A stretch of 64,000 nucleotides of DNA from Chryseobacterium sp. KACC 21268. GTDB lineage: Bacteria > Bacteroidota > Bacteroidia > Flavobacteriales > Weeksellaceae. Of the stretch, positions 35,270 through 44,213 are shown piece by piece. The stretch is from the NCBI GenBank assembly GCA_028736075.1, contig CP117875.1, forward strand, positions 186,001 to 250,000, read 5' to 3'. Position 1 is the first letter of the stretch. Each line of letters opens with the position of its first letter. Below the pieces are notes generated by a model that was not told the DNA's origin, made no database searches, and saw only the letters and a program-made list of their open reading frames with translations. The position numbers and the translations under genes were made by a program.

Positions 35270-37648
35270 ATGGCAGAACAATGTTTTCACTGCGGGCAAA
35301 ATATCGATAAGGAACAAATTCTTTTTGATGAAAAATTATTTTGCTGCAACGGTTGCCAATCGGTTTATGAAATTCTGAACGTTCATAATCTTGACAATTT
35401 TTACAATATCAACAAGCGTTCTGGGATAAGACCTAGCAACGAAAACAATTCACAATTCGACTATCTCGACACGCCCGAAATCTTCAACAAAGTGATAGAT
35501 TTCTCCGAAGGCGGCACGACGCTTGTGACCTTCAAAATTCCGGTAATCCACTGTTCTTCTTGTATTTGGCTTTTGGAAAGTCTTCACACCATCAACAAGA
35601 AAATCAAATATTCTCAGGTCAATTTCACCAGAAAAACACTTCAGGTTTCCTTCAAAGAAGAGGAATTGAAATTAAGTGAACTGGCAAAATTCCTGACCAA
35701 TCTTGGATACAAACCCATCATCAACCTCGAAACGGCTGAGAAAAAACACGATAAACTAGACAAAAGTCTTCTTATCAAATTGGCGGTTGCCGGATTTGCT
35801 TTCGGAAACGGAATGTTTTTTAGCTTCCCAGAATATGTTTCGGGAGAGGACGTTTGGTTCCATTCTTACAAACATCTGTTCCGGGTTCTTTTGTTTTTGT
35901 TTGCTACAGCAGTTGTATTTTATTCAGCTTCAGATTATTACAAATCCGCTTGGTACGGTTTGAAGAATAAGATCATAAACATTGATGTTCCAATTGTGTT
36001 GGGAATCTTCGTGCTTTACGGCAGAAGCATCTATGAGGTCGTAACCGATTATGGCCCAGGTTATTTCGATACACTTTGTGGATTATTGTTCTTTATGCTG
36101 CTTGGGAAAACCTTTCAGAAAAGAACTTACAACACGCTTTCTTACGACAGAGATTACAAATCTTTCTACCCTATCGCAGTGACCAAAGTCGATTTTGATG
36201 GAAAACAGGAAAATATCTTGCTTTCCGAATTGGCTGTTGGCGATAGAATTATGGTCAGAAATCAGGAAATCATTCCTGTAGATTCTATTTTGATAAAAGG
36301 CGAAGGTAATATCGACAATAGTTTTATCACAGGAGAATCTGCGCATATTTCCAAAAAACCTGGCGACAAGATTTTTGCCGGTGGAAAACAGTCGGGTTCA
36401 ATTCTGGAACTTGAAGTTATCAAGAGTGTTGACCAAAGTTACCTGACTCAACTTTGGAATAAGGAAGCCTTCAAAAAATTTGAAACTGGACTTGATACTT
36501 TAACGAACACCATTAGTAAATACTTCACATTCATTATTTTAGGCATCACACTTCTTGCTGGAATCTATTGGGCCAGAATTGATATGGAGAAAATGTTCCA
36601 GGTGGTTTCTGCGATTTTAATTGTAGCTTGTCCGTGTGCTTTGGCTTTATCGGCACCATTTACTTTTGGTCACATTATGAGGATTTTAGGTCGGAATAAT
36701 TTCTACGTAAAAGACACTTTGACGATTGAAAGACTGGCGAAAATCGACACTTTGGTTTTTGACAAGACGGGAACCATTACCGAAAGTAAAAAATCGAACA
36801 TCAATTATTTCGGAACTGAGATTGAAGATTTTGATTTGAAGAATATCAAGTCTTTACTTAAAAACTCAAATCATCCACTTTCTAAATCACTTTACAATTT
36901 CATTGAGGTGAATGATGATTATTTTGAAGTCGAAGATTTTGTTGAGATTTCGGGAAAAGGTTATCAGGGGAAAGTTCGTGGTGCGACCTACAAAATTGGT
37001 TCAGCGACTTTTACAGGTGAAAAATCCCAAGATTTAGAAACAGCGGTTTACCTTAAAAAAGATGAACATATCATTGGAAAATTCACTTTCAAAAATGAAT
37101 ACCGAAGCAATCTTTCTACACTTTTCAGCCATTTAAAAAATTATAAGATCAATATTCTGAGTGGCGACAATCCTTCAGAAAAATCGATTTTGGAAAAACT
37201 CATTCCAAATGTTTCGGAGATGAAATTCAATCAAAATCCGGAAAACAAACTGGACTTCATCAAGGAACTTCAGGACAAAGGACAAAAAGTGGCGATGCTC
37301 GGCGACGGATTGAATGACGCCGGCGCTTTAAAACAGAGCAACGTCGGAATTGCGATTTCGGACGACAGCAATTCTTTCACGCCATCATCCGACGTGATCA
37401 TGAATGGTGAAAAAATCCCAGATCTGGATAAATTCCTAGCACTCGCGAAGGATGCGATTACGATTGTAAAAATCACATTCATAATTAGTTTGTGTTACAA
37501 TGTTGTGGGTGTCAGCTTTGCGGTTTCCGGACATATGCATCCACTTTTTGCCGCGATTTTTATGCCGTTGAGTTCTGTCACCGTCGTTACATTCACGACA
37601 CTTTCAACCTGGCTTCGAAGTTCCAAATACTTCAGGATAAACATTTAG
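35270..37648 (+). CDS. ccoI: Copper-transporting P1B-type ATPase CcoI
   Basis: 792 residues. An N-terminal Cys-rich region (Cys5-x2-Cys8, then CCNGC) precedes an HMA-like domain with IHCSSCIW near residue 98. The P-type ATPase core has the CPC metal-channel motif at about 453-455, DKTGT phosphorylation motif near 498 and GDGLNDAGA near 678. This architecture is that of CcoI/FixI, which exports Cu(I) to load the CuB site of cbb3 oxidase. It opens the cco locus and is divergent from the Crp/Fnr gene. Confidence 0.93.
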   Translation: MAEQCFHCGQNIDKEQILFDEKLFCCNGCQSVYEILNVHNLDNFYNINKRSGIRPSNENNSQFDYLDTPEIFNKVIDFSEGGTTLVTFKIPVIHCSSCIWLLESLHTINKKIKYSQVNFTRKTLQVSFKEEELKLSELAKFLTNLGYKPIINLETAEKKHDKLDKSLLIKLAVAGFAFGNGMFFSFPEYVSGEDVWFHSYKHLFRVLLFLFATAVVFYSASDYYKSAWYGLKNKIINIDVPIVLGIFVLYGRSIYEVVTDYGPGYFDTLCGLLFFMLLGKTFQKRTYNTLSYDRDYKSFYPIAVTKVDFDGKQENILLSELAVGDRIMVRNQEIIPVDSILIKGEGNIDNSFITGESAHISKKPGDKIFAGGKQSGSILELEVIKSVDQSYLTQLWNKEAFKKFETGLDTLTNTISKYFTFIILGITLLAGIYWARIDMEKMFQVVSAILIVACPCALALSAPFTFGHIMRILGRNNFYVKDTLTIERLAKIDTLVFDKTGTITESKKSNINYFGTEIEDFDLKNIKSLLKNSNHPLSKSLYNFIEVNDDYFEVEDFVEISGKGYQGKVRGATYKIGSATFTGEKSQDLETAVYLKKDEHIIGKFTFKNEYRSNLSTLFSHLKNYKINILSGDNPSEKSILEKLIPNVSEMKFNQNPENKLDFIKELQDKGQKVAMLGDGLNDAGALKQSNVGIAISDDSNSFTPSSDVIMNGEKIPDLDKFLALAKDAITIVKITFIISLCYNVVGVSFAVSGHMHPLFAAIFMPLSSVTVVTFTTLSTWLRSSKYFRINI

Positions 37649-37694
37649 AACGCCCTTATTTAGAGCGATTATAAATTATCCATATTTGCACCAT

Positions 37695-37710
37695 TCTGAC
37701 CAAAGTCAGT
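37695..37710. promoter_or_regulatory. Putative second Fnr/Dnr-type operator upstream of ccoS
   Basis: TCTGACCAAAGTCAGT contains CTGAC-CAAA-GTCAG, a perfect palindrome sharing TGAC-N4-GTCA with the site at 35180-35191. It lies 50 bp upstream of the ccoS ATG, in the 111-bp gap after ccoI. Confidence 0.5.
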
Positions 37711-37719
37711 AATTTTCAC

Positions 37720-37751
37720 TAAATTTGACGACTGTTTTTACCTTAAATTTG
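37720..37751 (+). promoter_or_regulatory. Two putative -7 boxes upstream of ccoS
   Basis: TAAATTTG occurs twice (37720-37727 and 37744-37751), each an exact TAnnTTTG. The first has no TTG at -33; instead the palindrome occupies that region. Confidence 0.4.
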
Positions 37752-37759
37752 TCGCAGTT

Positions 37760-37948
37760 ATGGAGATTCTCTATTTGATGATTATCTGCAGCGTTTCTTT
37801 AGCTGTTATTTTCCTAGTAATTTTTATTATTGGTGCTAAAAAAGGACAGTTTGAAGACGATGAATCGCCTGCCGTCAGAATCTTATTTGATGACGAGGTG
37901 AAGACAGAAGAGGAGACAGAAACTCCTGACAAAAATGATAAAGAATAA
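37760..37948 (+). CDS. ccoS: cbb3 oxidase assembly protein CcoS
   Basis: 62 residues: one N-terminal transmembrane helix (about 3-25) followed by GAKKGQFEDDESPAVRILFDD, the signature of CcoS, and an acidic tail. CcoS is needed for cofactor insertion in cbb3 oxidase. The stop is 15 bp before the ccoNO ATG. Confidence 0.92.
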   Translation: MEILYLMIICSVSLAVIFLVIFIIGAKKGQFEDDESPAVRILFDDEVKTEEETETPDKNDKE

Positions 37949-37963
37949 TTGCTATTTGTAGAT

Positions 37964-40249
37964 ATGGAAACACAAAAATTTAGTTATGACAACGGTATTG
38001 TTCGCGCTTTTCTTATCGCGACGGTCGTTTTCGGTTTATTAGGTTTTTTATTAGGACTGACGGCTGCGTTGTTGCTATTTTACCCTGAATTACCAGAATT
38101 TTTCCTGGGAACTGATGACCCGACAATCCAATCGCTAAGAACCGGTGGAATGCAGGGACTTATTGATTCTCAAGGTGCTTTCGGATTTGGGCGTATTAGA
38201 ATGATGCATACGAGCACCGTAATTTTCGCATTTGTGGGGAACAGCTTCTTTGCAGGATTTTACTATTCTATGCAGAGATTGTTGAAAACCAGAATGTGGA
38301 GCGACACTCTATCTTGGGTTCATTTCTGGGGATGGCAGTTGATGTTGGTAACGACACTGATCACTTTCTTAATGGGAATCAACACTTCCAAAGAATACGC
38401 AGAGCACGAGTGGCCAATCGATATTTTGATCACGGTTGTTTGGTTGATCTTTGGTTTCAATATGTTTGCTACAGTAGCAACAAGAAGAGTAAGGCATTTG
38501 TATGTGGCGATCTGGTTCTACATCGGAACTTGGGTTGCAGTAGCTATGCTTCACATCTTCAATAACTTAGAAGTTCCTTTATCCTTCACAGGATGGAAAT
38601 CCTATTCTGCTTACGCAGGTGTGAAAGATGCCTTGGTACAATGGTGGTATGGTCACAATGCGGTAGCATTTTTCTTAACGACGCCAGTTCTTGGGATGAT
38701 GTACTACTTCGTTCCTAAGGCGGCAGACAGACCAGTTTTCTCCTACAAACTATCGATTATTCACTTCTGGTCGTTGATTTTCGTCTATATCTGGGCAGGT
38801 CCTCACCACTTACAATATACTTCTCTACCAGCTTGGGCTCAGGCTGTAGGAACAGGTTTCTCTATTATGCTTATCGCACCATCTTGGGGAGGTATGCTAA
38901 ATGGTCTATTGACTTTGAGAGGAGCTTGGGATAAAGTAAGAGAAAATCCGGTTCTTAAATTCTTTGTCGTAGCTGTAACTTGTTACGGTATGGCTACTTT
39001 TGAAGGACCACTTTTGGCAACCAAAACCGTAAACAAAGTAGGTCACTTTACAGACTGGGTAATCGGTCACGTTCACTTAGGTGCACTTGGCTGGAACGGA
39101 TTTATGGCCTTTGGAGTTATCTATTATTTAGTTCCAATTATGTGGAGAACCAAACTTTGGTCTGTAAAACTAGCTAACTGGCATTTCTGGTTAGGAACAT
39201 TCGGGATCATTTTCTACGCAGTTCCTTTGTATATCGCTGGATTCACACAAGGTTTGATGTGGAAACAGTTCAACCCAGACGGTACTTTGATGTACAAAAA
39301 CTGGTTGGATACCGTAACTGCGATCTTGCCATTCTTTAAACTGAGATTCCTAGGTGGATTCCTATATTTTTCTGGAGCAGTACTTATGGTTGTAAACTTA
39401 ATTGCAACCGCTAGAAAAGGATCTTTCCAAAAAGAAGTTCCGGTAGAAGTTCCTGCATTGGCAAAAATCAACAAAGGAAGAAAAGAAGGCGAAACCTTCC
39501 ACCTTTGGTTGGAGAGAACGCCATTATACTTATCAATATTATCATTCGTTGCAGTTGCAATTGGTGGATCATTAGAGATCTTGCCGACCATATTCGTAAA
39601 AGACAACGTCCCTACAATTTCAGCCGTGAAGCCTTATTCACCATTGGAATTAGAAGGTAGAGATCTTTATATCAGAGAAGGTTGTAACTCTTGCCACTCG
39701 CAGATGATCCGCCCTTTCCGAGATGAAGTTGTAAGATTCAATGGTAAAAACGGACAGTATTCCAAAGCTGGTGAATATATCTATGACAGGCCATTCCTTT
39801 GGGGATCTAAAAGAACAGGTCCGGATTTACAGAGAGAAGGTGGCGCAAGACCAGATTCTTGGCACTTCAAACATATGTACAATCCAAGATCGACCTCTGC
39901 AGGTTCCATCATGCCAAGATTCCCTTGGTTGATAGAAAATACACTCGACAGAAGCAAGACGAAAGCTAAATTGGAATTGATGAAGAACACTTACGATGTT
40001 CCATATACAAAAGCTCAAATCGACTCTATGGATACTTGGATGAACAATCAAGCGAGTGTCATCGTTAAAAATGTATTCTCTGAAGCAGCTGACGTGAAAA
40101 CATCATTTGCAGAAGCGAAAGCGAACAAAGCGAAAGATGGCGAGCAATTTGTTCCACTTGAAAAAAGAGAGATCGTTGCCTTGATCGCATACTTGCAGAG
40201 ATTAGGAACTGATATCAAAACGACAGAAGTAAAAACAGCTAGTAATTAA
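37964..40249 (+). CDS. ccoNO: Fused cbb3 cytochrome c oxidase subunits I and II (CcoN-CcoO)
   Basis: About 761 residues. The first ~490 are CcoN: 12-14 transmembrane helices with the haem/CuB histidines in IRMMHTS, YGHNAV, AGPHHLQYT and IGHVHLGALGW. After a linker and one more helix, the C-terminal ~200 residues are CcoO with a single c-type haem motif CNSCH at 574-578 and the downstream Met of SIMPRFPWL. CcoN and CcoO are separate genes in Proteobacteria; the fusion is typical of Bacteroidota. It is the catalytic core of the high-affinity terminal oxidase. ATG at 37964 is chosen over an upstream TTG. Confidence 0.94.
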   Translation: METQKFSYDNGIVRAFLIATVVFGLLGFLLGLTAALLLFYPELPEFFLGTDDPTIQSLRTGGMQGLIDSQGAFGFGRIRMMHTSTVIFAFVGNSFFAGFYYSMQRLLKTRMWSDTLSWVHFWGWQLMLVTTLITFLMGINTSKEYAEHEWPIDILITVVWLIFGFNMFATVATRRVRHLYVAIWFYIGTWVAVAMLHIFNNLEVPLSFTGWKSYSAYAGVKDALVQWWYGHNAVAFFLTTPVLGMMYYFVPKAADRPVFSYKLSIIHFWSLIFVYIWAGPHHLQYTSLPAWAQAVGTGFSIMLIAPSWGGMLNGLLTLRGAWDKVRENPVLKFFVVAVTCYGMATFEGPLLATKTVNKVGHFTDWVIGHVHLGALGWNGFMAFGVIYYLVPIMWRTKLWSVKLANWHFWLGTFGIIFYAVPLYIAGFTQGLMWKQFNPDGTLMYKNWLDTVTAILPFFKLRFLGGFLYFSGAVLMVVNLIATARKGSFQKEVPVEVPALAKINKGRKEGETFHLWLERTPLYLSILSFVAVAIGGSLEILPTIFVKDNVPTISAVKPYSPLELEGRDLYIREGCNSCHSQMIRPFRDEVVRFNGKNGQYSKAGEYIYDRPFLWGSKRTGPDLQREGGARPDSWHFKHMYNPRSTSAGSIMPRFPWLIENTLDRSKTKAKLELMKNTYDVPYTKAQIDSMDTWMNNQASVIVKNVFSEAADVKTSFAEAKANKAKDGEQFVPLEKREIVALIAYLQRLGTDIKTTEVKTASN

Positions 40250-40261
40250 ATTTAAAATAAA

Positions 40262-40459
40262 ATGATTCCGCAAAGTTTTAAAGACATCGTCTCCAATGTG
40301 GAAAATGCAGGTTTGTTTCAGACCATTGCAATGCTCATCTTTATTTTGTTCTTCGTGGTAATGGTTTATGTTGTGATCAACAGACCAAAAAAATATTACA
40401 AAGAAGAAGAAAATGCACCTTTGGAAAAAGATGATGAGGACGATAGATTTACTTTGTAA
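40262..40459 (+). CDS. ccoQ: Small cbb3 oxidase subunit, CcoQ-like
   Basis: 65 residues with one transmembrane helix (about 18-39) followed by NRPKKYYKEEENAPLEKDDEDD. Length, topology and position between ccoNO and ccoP fit CcoQ/FixQ, which stabilises the complex. Similarity is mostly positional because the family is poorly conserved. Confidence 0.8.
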   Translation: MIPQSFKDIVSNVENAGLFQTIAMLIFILFFVVMVYVVINRPKKYYKEEENAPLEKDDEDDRFTL

Positions 40460-40478
40460 TTAAAAAAGATAATTAATC

Positions 40479-41363
40479 ATGAAAAGAAGAACACCTGCTT
40501 ATATTAATATTCCGATCGTTTTAGGATTACTAATTATAGTTTTTTACATGTTTACCCAAACATCAGATTTCCTGTCCACAAAGTTTTTCCTTGGAACAGC
40601 GTTGATCAGTATTGTGGTGGTATTCATCCAAGGTGCAATTGGGGACCTGATAGAAAATGAAAAATTCAAAAAGCTAACAGATACTGAGAAAGCAACATAT
40701 CTTGCGGAGAAAAAAGTTCCTTATTTCCAATATCTTTGGAATGGTGCTTTCAAAAGCCAATCAGAAAAAGAAGAGAAAGATATCCTTATCGATCACGGAT
40801 TTGATGGCATTATGGAACTTGACAATCAGCTTCCTAAATGGTGGTTAGGTCTTTTCTATTTTGGTGTAGCTTACTGTATCCTTTATGTTTCATCTTATTT
40901 CTTGACAGATTTTGCTCATCCTTACAAAGAATATGAGCAGGAATACAGAGAGCAGACTGCTGCTATCAACGAATATATGGCAACTGTAACTCAGCCAACT
41001 ATCGAAACTGCAGTATTCTCTGAGGATAATGTAGAAGCTGGAAAAGCTGTTTTCGAAACCAACTGTGTGTCTTGTCACGGAGAAGGTGGAAAAGGTGGTA
41101 TTGGACCTAACTTGACAGATAATTTCTGGATCAACCAACCAGAGAAAACATTATTCAAAAATGTGTTCTATATGGTTGAGAATGGAAGTACAAATAACCC
41201 TACAATGCAGGCTTGGGGTAAGAATGGTGTAGTATCTGGATTTGAGATCCAGCAAGTGGCAGCATATGTTTACCACATCAACCAAGAGCAGGCTCCTATT
41301 ACACCTGCACAAGGTGGCGCAGCTCCACAAGGAACTGAGGCCAACTGGGAAAAAGCTAAATAA
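40479..41363 (+). CDS. ccoP: cbb3 oxidase subunit III, monohaem CcoP
   Basis: 294 residues: two N-terminal hydrophobic helices (about 7-55), a cytoplasmic/linker part, another helix near 125-150 and a C-terminal cytochrome c domain. Only one CxxCH exists (CVSCH, 196-200; axial Met likely in PTMQAW). Canonical proteobacterial CcoP carries two haems. The tail is Ala/Gly/Gln-rich. Followed by a large structured hairpin before ccoG. Confidence 0.9.
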   Translation: MKRRTPAYINIPIVLGLLIIVFYMFTQTSDFLSTKFFLGTALISIVVVFIQGAIGDLIENEKFKKLTDTEKATYLAEKKVPYFQYLWNGAFKSQSEKEEKDILIDHGFDGIMELDNQLPKWWLGLFYFGVAYCILYVSSYFLTDFAHPYKEYEQEYREQTAAINEYMATVTQPTIETAVFSEDNVEAGKAVFETNCVSCHGEGGKGGIGPNLTDNFWINQPEKTLFKNVFYMVENGSTNNPTMQAWGKNGVVSGFEIQQVAAYVYHINQEQAPITPAQGGAAPQGTEANWEKAK

Positions 41364-41371
41364 TATCATAC

Positions 41372-41458
41372 AAAAGAGATTGTCAAAGAATATCATCCGC
41401 TTCGGAATGGTATTTGAAAATGAATAGTACACTGTTCATTCTCAGGACAATCTCTTTT
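41372..41458 (+). ncRNA. Three-way-junction RNA structure between ccoP and ccoG
   Basis: A perfect 13-bp outer stem (AAAAGAGATTGTC 41372-41384 with GACAATCTCTTTT 41446-41458) encloses two hairpins: 41389-41414 (AATATCATCCG...CGG-A-ATGGTATT, 11 bp with one bulge) and 41419-41440 (AATGAATAG-TACA-CTGTTCATT, 9 bp with one G-U). The run of T continues to 41462. It lies 8 bp after the ccoP stop and 15 bp before the ccoG ATG. It may act as a partial terminator or mRNA-stability element setting the ratio of oxidase subunits to CcoG/CcoH; the fold is read directly, the function is inferred. Confidence 0.6.
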
Positions 41459-41473
41459 TTTTATCTAAATATT

Positions 41474-42925
41474 ATGAGTACTACAGAAAAAAAATACAAC
41501 GAGGCGGAAAGCTGGGTCGTAGAAGCTGAAACATTCAGAGACTCTGTAGGGACAATGGATAATACCGGTAAAAGAAAATGGGTATTTCCACGAAAACCTA
41601 AAGGAAAATTTACCAATTACAGAGTTCTGGTAAGTATCTTACTATTAGCAATTTACTTTGCTGTTCCATTTTTGAAGATCAATGGAAATCCAGTTCTATT
41701 ATTCAACATCATAGAACGTCAATTCTTTATTCTTGGGCAACCATTTTATCCTCAGGACTTCTTTATCCTGGCATTGGGCGCTATTGTTTCATTAATATTT
41801 ATCATCATCTTTACCGTGGTTTTCGGAAGGATATTTTGTGGATGGATTTGTCCTCAAACTATCTTTTTAGAAATGATATTCCGTAAAATAGAATATGCGA
41901 TAGAAGGTGACCGAAACAAACAAATGAGACTCGACAACCAGGAATGGAATACAGAGAAGATCTGGAAGCGTTCTTTGAAGTGGTTTATTTTTCTTCTGAT
42001 TTCCGTTATCATTACCCACATTATGTTTATGTACATCGTCGGATATGAGGAAGTTCTAAAAATAATGCAACAAGGTCCTTTTGAAAAACCAACCAATTTC
42101 TTGGTAATGATTCTTTTCACGGCGGCATTCTATTTTGTGTTTGCTTGGTTCAGAGAGCAGGTTTGTACAATGGTTTGTCCATACGGAAGACTTCAAGGTG
42201 TTTTGATCGATAAAGAGACCATCAACGTTTTTTACGATTATAAAAGAGGAGAAAACCGCGCTAAATGGAAAAAAGGCGAAGACAGAAGAGCTGAAGGAAA
42301 GGGCGACTGTATCGACTGTAAACAGTGCGTTGTCGTTTGTCCAACTGGAATCGATATCCGTGATGGTCTACAAATGGAATGCGTGAACTGTACCGCTTGT
42401 ATCGATGCTTGTGATGAAGTGATGGTAAAAGTTGGCCTTCCACCTGGATTGATCCGTTACGCCTCCGAAAAAGAAATCGAGGCACAACAGAACTTCAAAT
42501 TCTCTGGAAAAATGAAAGCTTACAGCGTTGTATTGCTGGTTCTGATTGGTTTCTTAGGTGGATTGCTCTACAACAGAGGCGAGATGGAAGCGAAATTCCT
42601 GAAACCTCCTGGATCCACTTTCTTCGTGAGAGACGGAAAAATTACGAACACTTACAATTATACGTTCCTTAATAAATCCAACGAGAACAGAACAGTTATC
42701 ATCAAGATCATTGAACCGAAAAATGGTGAGATCTCATCTGGAACTTCTAACAGGATCATTATGAAAAGAGATGCGATGATCAAAGGAACCATCAATGTGA
42801 GTTTCCCGGAAAGTCAGATCAAACTGTCAAAACAAAATCTGGAACTGGGCGTTTATGATATGAATGGAGAACTGTTGGATTCTTACAGCACTTATTTTGA
42901 AGGGCCGTTCAAATTTCAATTTTAA
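41474..42925 (+). CDS. ccoG: cbb3 oxidase accessory ferredoxin-like protein CcoG
   Basis: About 483 residues. Five to six transmembrane helices, CPQTIFLEMIFRK and CTMVCPYGR motifs, and two ferredoxin-type [4Fe-4S] clusters near 279-290 (CIDCKQCVVVCP) and 303-313 (CVNCTACIDAC), then an immunoglobulin-like C-terminal domain. CcoG reduces Cu(II) for cbb3 assembly in other bacteria. ATG at 41474 is chosen because the longer frame would begin inside the structured RNA upstream. Confidence 0.92.
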   Translation: MSTTEKKYNEAESWVVEAETFRDSVGTMDNTGKRKWVFPRKPKGKFTNYRVLVSILLLAIYFAVPFLKINGNPVLLFNIIERQFFILGQPFYPQDFFILALGAIVSLIFIIIFTVVFGRIFCGWICPQTIFLEMIFRKIEYAIEGDRNKQMRLDNQEWNTEKIWKRSLKWFIFLLISVIITHIMFMYIVGYEEVLKIMQQGPFEKPTNFLVMILFTAAFYFVFAWFREQVCTMVCPYGRLQGVLIDKETINVFYDYKRGENRAKWKKGEDRRAEGKGDCIDCKQCVVVCPTGIDIRDGLQMECVNCTACIDACDEVMVKVGLPPGLIRYASEKEIEAQQNFKFSGKMKAYSVVLLVLIGFLGGLLYNRGEMEAKFLKPPGSTFFVRDGKITNTYNYTFLNKSNENRTVIIKIIEPKNGEISSGTSNRIIMKRDAMIKGTINVSFPESQIKLSKQNLELGVYDMNGELLDSYSTYFEGPFKFQF

Positions 42926-42935
42926 TTAATAAAAA

Positions 42936-43385
42936 ATGAAAAATCTAAATTGGGGACACGGATTGGCCATTGCACTTGGTTGTTTCATCCTTTTCATCCT
43001 CTTTCTGATATTTATATTTCCGATGGGAAAACAGAATGCGGAAATGATTTCCAATAATTACTACGAAGAAGAACTTCAGTATCAGGATATCATCGATGCG
43101 AAAAATAATGCAGCAAAACTCGAGCAGACACCGACATACAAATCTACCGCAGAAGGCATATTGATTACATTTCCTCAAACGATAAAAGTGGATGAGAACA
43201 CTGTCAACTTCGTTTTGTTCAGAACCGAAGATTCCAATCTGGATGTAAAAAAAGAAGTGACCTTGCAACACAATCTTTTCTTGATTCCTGCCAAAGTCAT
43301 CTCGAAAGGTTCTTACACTTTAAAGCTAAAATGGACAGAAAATAAGAAACCTTATCAGGTGGATTATGACATCTTATGGAAGTAG
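42936..43385 (+). CDS. ccoH: FixH/CcoH family protein
   Basis: 149 residues: one N-terminal transmembrane helix (about 10-31) and a periplasmic beta domain (MISNNYYEEELQYQDIIDAKNNA near residue 37 is the FixH signature). CcoH/FixH assists maturation of cbb3 oxidase. The start is 10 bp after ccoG, and its 3' end overlaps the next gene by 10 bp. Confidence 0.88.
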   Translation: MKNLNWGHGLAIALGCFILFILFLIFIFPMGKQNAEMISNNYYEEELQYQDIIDAKNNAAKLEQTPTYKSTAEGILITFPQTIKVDENTVNFVLFRTEDSNLDVKKEVTLQHNLFLIPAKVISKGSYTLKLKWTENKKPYQVDYDILWK

Positions 43386-44113
43386 CACTCATCATATCGG
43401 CCATTGGTTTGGGATTCGCATCCGGATTCCATTGCATCGGTATGTGCGGACCAATTGCACTTTCAATGGGATTGACGAAGAACCAGAAGGCCAACTTCTA
43501 TCTTCAAAATCTCACCTATCAATTTGGAAGGATTCTCACCTACTCTATTCTTGGCGGAATCCTGGGCATCATCGGTCAAAGTTTTGAGTTGGCTGGATTT
43601 CAAAAATATCTAACTGTTTTGGTCGGAGTTTTATTGATTGTAATGGCGATTTTCTCATTCGGAGGAAAAGACTTCGCCGCCAAAATCCCATTTGTTTCAA
43701 GAGCTTTACTGAATGTCAAAATGAAACTTGGGAAAATCCTACAGCGTCCCGATTACAAATCACGTTTCGCAACAGGAATCCTGAATGGACTTCTACCTTG
43801 CGGAATGGTCTATATGGCTTTGACGGCTTCTCTCGCAGCCGGCGGAATCTGGCAAAGTTCGCTCTTTATGTTCCTTTTTGGATTGGGCACTTTTCCGTTT
43901 ATGTTTGCCGTTGTTTACTTGGGGAATTTCATCACCACAGCTTTCCGAGTAAGAATATTGAAAGTCATTCCAGTGATGATGATAATCCTGGGTGGATTGT
44001 TTGTTTTAAGAGGCTTGGAACTAGGAATTCCGTACGTTTCCCCACATTCCGAATCTTTGCACGTCAATCACTCTACAGATGGTTTTCATACGGACCATAC
44101 AAATTGTCATTAA
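43376..44113 (+). CDS. DsbD_2/TauE-SafE-like membrane protein of the cbb3 locus
   Basis: 245 residues with six to seven transmembrane helices. The motif SGFHCIGMCGPIALSM near residue 19 (Cys-x3-Cys in the first helix) is typical of the DsbD_2/'sulfite exporter' family found at the end of cco operons and of copper-handling loci. The C-terminus is a hydrophilic His-rich tail (about seven His plus Cys in the last 24 residues), which could bind copper. It overlaps ccoH by 10 bp, so it is the last cotranscribed gene. A role in copper or thiol delivery is inferred. Confidence 0.82.
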   Translation: MEVALIISAIGLGFASGFHCIGMCGPIALSMGLTKNQKANFYLQNLTYQFGRILTYSILGGILGIIGQSFELAGFQKYLTVLVGVLLIVMAIFSFGGKDFAAKIPFVSRALLNVKMKLGKILQRPDYKSRFATGILNGLLPCGMVYMALTASLAAGGIWQSSLFMFLFGLGTFPFMFAVVYLGNFITTAFRVRILKVIPVMMIILGGLFVLRGLELGIPYVSPHSESLHVNHSTDGFHTDHTNCH

Positions 44114-44213
44114 TTAAATTTTACTGTAAGATTTAAATAGTCATAAATCACAATTGTTCAGCAAATATTTGTTTCCTTATTGGGAAACACCTACCTTTGA
44201 GAAAAACAAATGA

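Noticed and set aside
41414-41473. 20-codon extension of ccoG
   Set aside because: It starts inside the three-way-junction stem; ATG at 41474 begins the conserved CcoG sequence.
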